This document shows positions 58,159-64,000 of a stretch of DNA of 64,000 bases, in pieces; position 1 is the stretch's first letter; each line of letters opens with the position of its first letter. The position numbers and the translations under genes are program-made. This DNA comes from Simiduia sp. 21SJ11W-1 (GTDB lineage Bacteria > Pseudomonadota > Gammaproteobacteria > Pseudomonadales > Cellvibrionaceae): positions 2,387,501-2,451,500 of the forward strand of contig NZ_CP090959.1 of the NCBI RefSeq assembly GCF_024138675.1, written 5' to 3'. The notes under the pieces are model-generated. The model worked only from the letters and a program-made list of their open reading frames with translations. It searched no databases and was not told the DNA's origin.

Positions 58159-59165
58159 TGAAACGCAAGCAACGGCAAACCGATGAATTTAATGTGTCGT
58201 TTCTAGACGTCATCTGCTGCGGCTTTGGCGCGATTGTGCTGTTGCTGATGATCACCAAGACTGTGCCCATTGTGGTATTGGAAGAAACCCAAATAGACCG
58301 CGAAGGTCAAGTAGCCGATTTACAGCGGGCCCTGTTTGAAATACGCGGTGAAACCACCATTTTAAATCGCGACCTGAATGCCAAACACGAGCAGCTCGAT
58401 AGCGAAACCGAACGCATTGCCATTTTGCGTGGCAAATTAACGGAATTGGAAGCGCGCTATGCTTCGCTTGCACGCCAGGCCAGTAGCGACGACAGCGAGC
58501 TTGGCAAACTGGCACGGGCAACCCAAAGCCTCACCGAAGAAATGCAGCGGCTGTTAGGCAATCAATTTGCGCGGCAAAACAACATCATTGGCGGCATTCC
58601 CGTAGACAGCGAATACATCATTTTCATTATTGATACCTCAGGCAGTATGTTTAATTTTGCCTGGCCACGCATGATGGATGAAATGATCGCCATTCTTGAT
58701 ATCTACCCCTCGGTAAAGGGTATTCAGGTGATGAACGACATGGGCCAGTACATGTTCACCTCATTGCGCGATGAATGGATAACCGACAGCCCCACCCGTC
58801 GCACTGCAATCATCAATCGGCTGCGCAACTGGAACCCATTCAGCAACTCAAGCCCTGTTGAAGGCATCCAGAAAGCCGTGCGTACCTTCTACGACCCGGG
58901 CAAGCGCGTGAGCATCTATGTAATGGGCGATGACTTTACCGGCAGATCCATTGGCCAGGTGGTAGACATAGTAGACAGGCTCAACCACAACAGTGCCAAC
59001 AACAAACCGCGCGTACGCATTCACGCTGTGGGCTTTCCCGTACAGTTCGACCCGCGCGTACCCAACCGGCAAGGCGTCTACCGCTTTGCCGCACTTATGC
59101 GTGAACTTACCTACCGAAACGGCGGCACCTTTGTCGGCCTGAACGATTACAAGAGGCAGCGTTAA
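58158..59165 (+). CDS. VWA-domain protein 2 with TolR-like membrane anchor
   Basis: The 335-residue product starts at the ATG at 58158, with AAGGA upstream, overlapping the VWA1 stop; a TTG at 58149 is unlikely. The layout repeats VWA1: a helix at about 15-34 starting FLDVICCGFGA, a coiled coil (about 45-135), and a VWA domain (about 150-335) with DTSGS (159-163) and IYVMGDDFTG. The two anchors share FLDxxxCGFGA, but the VWA domains are divergent, so this is an old duplication or a heterodimer pair. It probably pairs with the TolQ-like channel. Confidence 0.85.
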   Translation: MKRKQRQTDEFNVSFLDVICCGFGAIVLLLMITKTVPIVVLEETQIDREGQVADLQRALFEIRGETTILNRDLNAKHEQLDSETERIAILRGKLTELEARYASLARQASSDDSELGKLARATQSLTEEMQRLLGNQFARQNNIIGGIPVDSEYIIFIIDTSGSMFNFAWPRMMDEMIAILDIYPSVKGIQVMNDMGQYMFTSLRDEWITDSPTRRTAIINRLRNWNPFSNSSPVEGIQKAVRTFYDPGKRVSIYVMGDDFTGRSIGQVVDIVDRLNHNSANNKPRVRIHAVGFPVQFDPRVPNRQGVYRFAALMRELTYRNGGTFVGLNDYKRQR

Positions 59166-59167
59166 TC

Positions 59168-59881
59168 ATGATCACACAGCCATTTTTTTCGCACCTCACA
59201 TGCCGCGGGCCCAATGGCAACCGCCGGGGCTTCCCTGTCTTCATGGCAGCCCTCGTGTTGCTGATCAGCGGCTGTGCAGGAAAAGTAGAAGTGCAAGGTG
59301 ATGTACCAATGCCACTGGTAGACAAAAAACCGCTATCTGTAGGTGTGGTGGCCAATGAAAGATTTCAAACCTTCCAATACGAAGAGAAGAGTAAAGATCG
59401 CCTGAAATGGACCATTGGCACAGGGGGTGCCCAGCAAAAGCTGCTGGATAACCTCATGCACGCCATGTTTACCCGGGTAGAGACGCTTGAAAAGTTGCCC
59501 AAGGCCGATCAACCGGCACTGGTAGATTTGGTTATTCTGCCAAGGGTAAAAGAGTTCCAGTACGCCATGCCCCGGGAAACCAAAGTAAACATATTTGAGG
59601 TGTGGATTAAGTACAGCATTCAGGTGTACGACAACCAAGGCTCGCTGGTGGCAGACTGGATAATGCCCGCCTACGGCAAAACACCCACCGCGTTTTTAAA
59701 ATCCGAAGACGATGCACTTAACCAGGCCGTGATGATGGCGTTGCGTGATGCTGGCGCAAGCTTTGTCACAGGGTTCGACCGTGTGCCCGAAATCAAAGCC
59801 TGGCTAGCGATCCCTCGCACACCTGTTGCCCCGCCCAAACACCCCGTACCCATAGCCCCCGATGATGAGGAGACGCTATGA
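59168..59881 (+). CDS. Predicted envelope lipoprotein A
   Basis: This 237-residue predicted lipoprotein has lipobox LISGC (C36), preceded by a long N-terminal stretch. A start at 59243 would give a more usual signal but has no ribosome site. The mature part has a beta/alpha pattern (KPLSVGVVANERFQTF, QKLLDNLMHAMFTRVE, VDLVILPRVKEFQYAM, KYSIQVYDNQGSLVADW) like other small lipoproteins that pair with envelope transport complexes; no family is certain. A Pro-rich tail ends the protein. It starts two bases after VWA2 and overlaps the next gene by four. Confidence 0.65.
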   Translation: MITQPFFSHLTCRGPNGNRRGFPVFMAALVLLISGCAGKVEVQGDVPMPLVDKKPLSVGVVANERFQTFQYEEKSKDRLKWTIGTGGAQQKLLDNLMHAMFTRVETLEKLPKADQPALVDLVILPRVKEFQYAMPRETKVNIFEVWIKYSIQVYDNQGSLVADWIMPAYGKTPTAFLKSEDDALNQAVMMALRDAGASFVTGFDRVPEIKAWLAIPRTPVAPPKHPVPIAPDDEETL

Positions 59882-60534
59882 TGAAAACGCTATTCACATT
59901 GTTAACCTTCAGCCTGCTTTGTCTACTCGCAGGCTGCACCTCGGTCACTGTAGATGAATTCAAGCGCGGCAATGCCACACTGGATGCCACAGACAGCGTG
60001 GTAGTTCTCGGCAGGCGCCACTCCAGTGATTACGAAACAGAACCCGATCTGGTGTCTTGCATTGGCAGCGAAATTAGCCGCGGCGGCGATGTAACGGTAA
60101 TTCCCGAAAACGAGTTTATCGACAGCGTCTACCCCTGGTTTGAACCACGCATTGCACCAATGTCTGTGCGCAGCCTGCATCGCTTGGCCCAGCGCGACGA
60201 CGTGGCCCACGTGCTGCGTGAATATGATGTTCACTACATTATCTGGATTGATGGCCACACGGAAACCACAAGTAGCGCAGGCTCCATTGGCTGCTCGGTA
60301 GGGCCAGGCGGTGCCGGCTGTTTCGGCTTTGGCACCTGGGAGAAAGAATCGGCCTATGAAGCCACCATCTGGGATTTCGACCAGGGCAAGGTGGTAGGGA
60401 AAATCAGCGCAGACGCCTCAGGCACTTCCTATATGCCGGCCATTGTTGTGCCCATACCGCTTATCGCCCGCGTTCAGGCCGGCGCCTGTGAAGGGCTAGG
60501 CACACAACTTAGAAAATTTTTAAAACCCGAATGA
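59878..60534 (+). CDS. Predicted envelope lipoprotein B
   Basis: This 218-residue predicted lipoprotein has lipobox LLAGC (C20 from the first of two adjacent ATGs). The mature protein has conserved-looking segments DSVVVLGRRHSSDYETEPD, LAQRDDVAHVLREYDVHYI, and a Gly/Cys-rich hairpin CSVGPGGAGCFGFGTW that may form a disulfide. I recognise no family. It overlaps the preceding gene by four bases and is 10 bases before the M48 protease gene. Confidence 0.62.
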   Translation: MMKTLFTLLTFSLLCLLAGCTSVTVDEFKRGNATLDATDSVVVLGRRHSSDYETEPDLVSCIGSEISRGGDVTVIPENEFIDSVYPWFEPRIAPMSVRSLHRLAQRDDVAHVLREYDVHYIIWIDGHTETTSSAGSIGCSVGPGGAGCFGFGTWEKESAYEATIWDFDQGKVVGKISADASGTSYMPAIVVPIPLIARVQAGACEGLGTQLRKFLKPE

Positions 60535-60544
60535 GGAGCGCACC

Positions 60545-61987
60545 ATGAACCTTCTTAAGGCGTTCGCCCTGAGTGCAATTGCCATAACCTGCGCGCTGTT
60601 GGGCGCCTGTGCTGTCAACCCCGCCACCGGCACGCCCGATTTCGTATTCATGAGCGAAGAAAGCGAAATCAAAAAAGGCAAAGAGCTGCATGAAAAAATA
60701 ATTGCCTCAACACCTGTGTATCAAGATGAAAAACTCACCGAATACGTGAATAACATCGGCCAAAAACTCGTGAAAGTGAGTGATCGCCCGGACATCCCCT
60801 ACACCTTTACCATCATAGACAGCCCGGATATCAACGCCTTTGCCCTGCCCGGCGGCTACATTTACATCAACCGCGGATTAATTGGCTACCTGAGCAATGA
60901 AGCCCAGTTGGCCGCGGTTATTGCCCACGAAATTGCCCACGTAACCGCACGCCACACGGTGCGACAGGATGCGGCCCGCAAAGGCGCCAGCGCGGTTTCT
61001 GTGGCCACCGTCATTACCACCGGCAGCATGGTAGCGGCAGATGCAGCAGACCTCTGGACGAGCGCGGCAGTCTCGGGCTACGGACGCGACATGGAACTTG
61101 AGGCAGACAGCTTTGGGGCCAAATATTTATACCGCGCCAAGTACGACCCGAACGCCATGATTGATGTAATTGGGGTACTGAAAGATCAAGAGCGCTACGC
61201 GCGCTATCGCGCCAAAGAGGCCGGTCAAAAGCCCAAAAGCTATCACGGTGTTTTTTCAACCCACCCACGCAATGATCAGCGCCTGCAAGAAGTTATTGCC
61301 ACCGCCGGCACGCTGCCAAAAGATGCAGATGGCCAGCTCAATACCAAAGAGTTTCGCATGGCCACCAACGGTATGGTGGTAGGCATTAACTACGACATGG
61401 CCATGCCCGGCCAGGAAAACCGCTACATTCATCGCAAACTGGGCTTTACCTTTGTGCACCCGGCAGGCTGGAAGGTTGAAAACCAGCGCAGTAAATTGGT
61501 GGCGGTACCCGAAGATAAGCACACGCAACTTGAGCTTGGTATCGCCATGTTGCGCGTGCCCATGGAACCCAGCGCCTATTTGCGCGATGAGCTCAATATC
61601 GGTTTGTTGCAGCAGTCTGAACCGCTCAAACAATTTGGCCTGATTGGCCACACGGGCCTCGCACCCGCCGAAGCGGGCAAGCCTGGCCGGCGAGTGGCGG
61701 TGCTGTTTCAAGGCAATCGCGCCTACCAGTTCAGTGGTACCGTAACCAACGAGCAAGACGATGCCGACTTCATGGGAATGATCAACACCTTCCAGCCGGC
61801 CCAAGTGCCCCCCAAAGGCACATCGAAACGCATTCGCTATGTCATTGCCAACGAAAACACCCGCTATGAGGCACTTGCAAATCACGGGCGGCTCGGCCCG
61901 AATGGCGCAGACCAACTTCGTCTGTTAAATGGCGACTACCCGCGCGGTGAGCCCACACCGGGTGAATGGATTAAAATTGTTGAATAG
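60545..61987 (+). CDS. M48-family lipoprotein metalloprotease
   Basis: This 480-residue lipoprotein (lipobox LLGAC, C22) has an M48 peptidase domain (about 45-260). The zinc motif is HEIAH (128-132), with the third ligand in MELEADSFGAKYL, and it has the family segment INAFALPGGYIYI. The C-terminal ~220 residues (VHPAGWKVENQRSKLVAVPE, then IRYVIANENTRYEALAN) match the extension seen in BepA/LoiP-relatives that lack TPRs. Such enzymes degrade misfolded outer-membrane proteins. It is the last gene of the envelope operon and may process or quality-control its lipoproteins. Confidence 0.9.
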   Translation: MNLLKAFALSAIAITCALLGACAVNPATGTPDFVFMSEESEIKKGKELHEKIIASTPVYQDEKLTEYVNNIGQKLVKVSDRPDIPYTFTIIDSPDINAFALPGGYIYINRGLIGYLSNEAQLAAVIAHEIAHVTARHTVRQDAARKGASAVSVATVITTGSMVAADAADLWTSAAVSGYGRDMELEADSFGAKYLYRAKYDPNAMIDVIGVLKDQERYARYRAKEAGQKPKSYHGVFSTHPRNDQRLQEVIATAGTLPKDADGQLNTKEFRMATNGMVVGINYDMAMPGQENRYIHRKLGFTFVHPAGWKVENQRSKLVAVPEDKHTQLELGIAMLRVPMEPSAYLRDELNIGLLQQSEPLKQFGLIGHTGLAPAEAGKPGRRVAVLFQGNRAYQFSGTVTNEQDDADFMGMINTFQPAQVPPKGTSKRIRYVIANENTRYEALANHGRLGPNGADQLRLLNGDYPRGEPTPGEWIKIVE

Positions 61988-62068
61988 CCAATCGGCAACT
62001 ACAGCACTATTGCCAAGGGCAAAGAGCGGCGGTAAGTTAGAACAGAAATACAAAATCACGGTGAAACA

Positions 62069-62093
62069 TGTTGGCGGCCAAGAGCTGCCAACA
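62069..62093 (+). terminator. Possible hairpin terminator of the envelope operon
   Basis: A 10-bp stem (TGTTGGCGGC with GCTGCCAACA, one G-U pair) with a 5-base loop lies 82 bases after the M48 stop. It has no T-run, so any termination would be weak or Rho-assisted. A second imperfect structure follows at 62129-62173. Confidence 0.35.
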
Positions 62094-62203
62094 CCCTTAG
62101 CGTCGCCAATTTAACACCACACCAAGGCCGCTTTTCTTAACCTAAAAAAACCTGCGGATGCAGGCCAAAAGCGAGCCACACAATAATAGCGAGAGGTGAT
62201 TTA

Positions 62204-63832
62204 ATGCTTGGCCAAATGATGAATACTCCACTCACCACCACCAGCATCATGCAGTTTGCTGAGCGGGTTTATGCATCCAGTGAAATTGTCAGCGTAACCG
62301 CCGACAACCCCGCCCACCGCTACACCTATAAAGATGCGTTCAAGCGGGTGAGGCAGCTGGCAAACGCGCTGAAGAAACTCGGTGTCAAGCAAGGCGATGT
62401 GATTGGCACACTCGCGTGGAATGACTACCGCCACCTGGAGTTGTATTACGCCATTTCCTGCTCGGGCATGGTGTGCCACACCATCAACCCGCGGCTGTTT
62501 CCCGAACAACTCAACTACATCATCAATCACGCTGAAGACAAGTATGTATTTATTGATGTGTTGTTTGTACCGCTGCTGGAAAAGCTGGCGCCAAGCTTAC
62601 CGAAGGTAAAAGGCTACATTGTACTTACCTCCCAGGCCAAGATGCCTGCAGCAAGCAGCCTGGAAAATTTGCTATGTTATGAAAGCCTTATTGCCGATGA
62701 GGCCAATACCTTCGACTGGCCCGAACTTGACGAAAACGCCGCCAGCGCGCTGTGTTACACCTCCGGCACCACCGGCAACCCCAAGGGCGTACTCTACTCC
62801 CACCGCAGCACCGTGTTACACACCTACGCCACTGCCATGCCCGATGTGTTCGGTATTTCTGTGCGCGATGTGGTGCTTCCTATTGTGCCGATGTTTCACG
62901 TCAACGGTTGGGGGCTTGTGTATACCGTACCGATGATTGGCGCAAAGCTTGTGATGCCCGGCCCCAAAATGGGAGACGGCGAAACGCTTTGTGCGCTGAT
63001 TAATCGCGAACAAGTAACCATTTCCGCCGGCGTACCAACCGTGTGGCTGGCGCTGTTGAACTACCTGGAACAACACCAGGCGAGCATTCCTTCGCTCACC
63101 CGTGTGGTTACCGGCGGTGCCGCTTGCCCACAGCCAATTTTCGATAATTTCCGCGAGCGGCACGGTGTGGAAGTACATCACGCCTGGGGCATGACAGAAA
63201 TGAGCCCGCTTGGCACTTACAACACCTTAAAGCCACACATGCTCGGGTGGCCAGAAGAAGACAAAACCCGGGTTAGGCTAAAACAAGGGCGGCCGGCCTA
63301 CGGCGTTGAATTAAAAATCGTAGACGATAAAAACAACGAGCTGCCTTGGGATGGCAAAGCCGCGGGTGCAGTCAAAGTGCGCGGCCCCTGGGTAATTCAG
63401 CGCTACTTCAAAGCCGAGCAAGACGCCTGTGATGCCGACGGTTGGTTTGAAACCGGCGATGTGGCCAGCATGGATCCAGAGGGCTACATGAACATTACCG
63501 ATCGCACCAAAGATGTGATCAAATCCGGCGGCGAGTGGATTTCATCCATCGAGCTGGAAAACTGCGCCATGACCCATCCGGATGTTGCCGAGGCAGCAGT
63601 CATTGGTGTGAACCACCCTAAATGGACCGAGCGCCCACTGCTGGTTGTGGTGCCCAAGCCCGATAAAAAAATAGATACAAAAACGCTGCTTGCGCACTTC
63701 GAAGGCAAGGTGGCCAAGTGGTGGATACCGGAGGCCTGCGAGCTGGTCACAGAACTGCCACACACCGCCACCGGCAAGGTGAGCAAGAAAGATTTACGCG
63801 CGCAGTTTGACGGCTACCAATGGCCAGCTTGA
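62204..63832 (+). CDS. AMP-forming acyl-CoA ligase (AlkK/DmdB-like)
   Basis: This 542-residue enzyme of the ANL superfamily activates a carboxylic acid with ATP and joins it to CoA. It has the AMP-binding P-loop YTSGTTGNPKG, the adenine motif HHAWGMTEMSPLG, the hinge/A8 region WFETGDVASMDPEG, and the catalytic Lys region TATGKVSKKDL near the C-terminus. The overall sequence is closest to medium-chain fatty-acid ligases (AlkK) and methylthiopropionate-CoA ligases (DmdB), which cannot be told apart by eye. GAGAGG precedes the ATG. It seems to be a single-gene unit. Confidence 0.92.
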   Translation: MLGQMMNTPLTTTSIMQFAERVYASSEIVSVTADNPAHRYTYKDAFKRVRQLANALKKLGVKQGDVIGTLAWNDYRHLELYYAISCSGMVCHTINPRLFPEQLNYIINHAEDKYVFIDVLFVPLLEKLAPSLPKVKGYIVLTSQAKMPAASSLENLLCYESLIADEANTFDWPELDENAASALCYTSGTTGNPKGVLYSHRSTVLHTYATAMPDVFGISVRDVVLPIVPMFHVNGWGLVYTVPMIGAKLVMPGPKMGDGETLCALINREQVTISAGVPTVWLALLNYLEQHQASIPSLTRVVTGGAACPQPIFDNFRERHGVEVHHAWGMTEMSPLGTYNTLKPHMLGWPEEDKTRVRLKQGRPAYGVELKIVDDKNNELPWDGKAAGAVKVRGPWVIQRYFKAEQDACDADGWFETGDVASMDPEGYMNITDRTKDVIKSGGEWISSIELENCAMTHPDVAEAAVIGVNHPKWTERPLLVVVPKPDKKIDTKTLLAHFEGKVAKWWIPEACELVTELPHTATGKVSKKDLRAQFDGYQWPA

Positions 63833-63872
63833 AGGCGTATCAACCACCGACAAGATGACACACACCCACAAG

Positions 63873-63928
63873 GCTGCACCAAGGGAGCGCAACAGCAATA
63901 AACAAGCGCTTTTTTGGTGCAGCTTTTT
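63873..63928 (+). terminator. Terminator after the acyl-CoA ligase gene
   Basis: A 10-bp outer stem (GCTGCACCAA at 63873-63882 with TTGGTGCAGC at 63914-63923) encloses a second stem, AGCGC/GCGCT (63886-63890 and 63906-63910), and is followed by TTTTT (63924-63928). It lies 40 bases after the ligase stop. Confidence 0.75.
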
Positions 63929-63951
63929 CAGCAGACAGGCTACAAAAAAAC

Positions 63952-64000
63952 CTAGCTGCCCTGCGCGAACAACTGCTGATAGCTGCGCGCCGATTTATCT
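63952..64000 (-). CDS. Possible C-terminal tail of a convergent gene (partial)
   Basis: On the minus strand a frame enters from the right edge and ends with TAG (plus-strand CTA at 63952-63954), reading DKSARSYQQLFAQGS. The composition looks coding, and the position behind a terminator fits a convergent gene. Only about 15 codons are visible, so this is a suggestion, not an identification. Confidence 0.3.
   Translation of the reverse strand, partial: DKSARSYQQLFAQGS

Noticed and set aside
54999-59165. Zorya-type phage defence, suggested by a MotA-like channel with single-helix partners.
   Set aside because: The ZorB-like OmpA/peptidoglycan-binding domain and the helicase or nuclease partners are absent; VWA, PEGA, TPR and lipoprotein genes point to another function.
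63841-64000. A further complete gene at the right edge.
   Set aside because: Only a terminator and a possible 15-codon minus-strand tail are visible.

Overview
The window reads as chromosomal DNA of a Gram-negative gammaproteobacterium. It carries a complete type VI secretion system (T6SS), outer-membrane two-partner secretion genes, many lipoproteins, and a divergent fpr/LysR pair of the kind known from Pseudomonas and relatives. A marine Cellvibrionales-type genome would fit, but nothing in the sequence fixes the genus. No rRNA, tRNA, CRISPR array, transposase or phage gene was seen.

Layout. (1) 1-7931, minus strand: a Hanks-type Ser/Thr kinase with an FGE-like periplasmic domain, then a TpsB/FhaC-type outer-membrane transporter, then the N-terminal 1.1 k residues of a TpsA filamentous-haemagglutinin-like exoprotein that runs off the left edge. 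(2) 8241-28182, plus strand: a 14-gene T6SS operon (tagH/fha, tssJ, tssK, tssL, tssM, tagF, tssA, tssB, tssC, a second tssC-like gene, tssE, tssF, tssG, tssH/clpV) closed by a strong terminator. (3) 28261-32768, minus strand: the secreted part of the T6SS (hcp, vgrG, a DUF6931-like gene, PAAR) and an unknown 305-residue protein. Together these supply all 13 core Tss components. (4) 33168-46849: housekeeping and metabolic genes (DUF2339 membrane protein, tadA, rlmA, DUF1653, fpr with a divergent LysR regulator, Lrp regulator, NhaC antiporter, PLP aminotransferase, purU, a PuuD-like amidotransferase, DUF924, an MFS transporter). (5) 47287-61987, plus strand: a tightly packed 13-gene run of envelope proteins that I cannot match to a named system. 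(6) 62204-63832: an acyl-CoA ligase, with the possible tail of a convergent gene at the right edge.

The most unusual part is region 5. It combines a periplasmic TPR protein ending in a TonB-like domain, a MotA/TolQ/ExbB-like channel, and two von Willebrand A proteins. The membrane anchors of those two proteins share the motif FLDxxxCGFGA and resemble the single helix of TolR/ExbD. Beside them are a degenerate Hsp70/actin-like protein with an FHA-like tail, a PEGA-repeat protein fused to an FGE-like domain, a TPR membrane protein, four to five lipoproteins, one small exported protein and an M48 metalloprotease. I infer a proton-motive-force-driven envelope machine. That function is not established by the sequence.

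Regions 1 and 2 probably work together. The kinase lies back to back with the FHA-domain protein, which matches the PpkA/Fha arrangement of post-translational T6SS control. No PppA-type phosphatase is present here, and the kinase appears to head the two-partner secretion operon.
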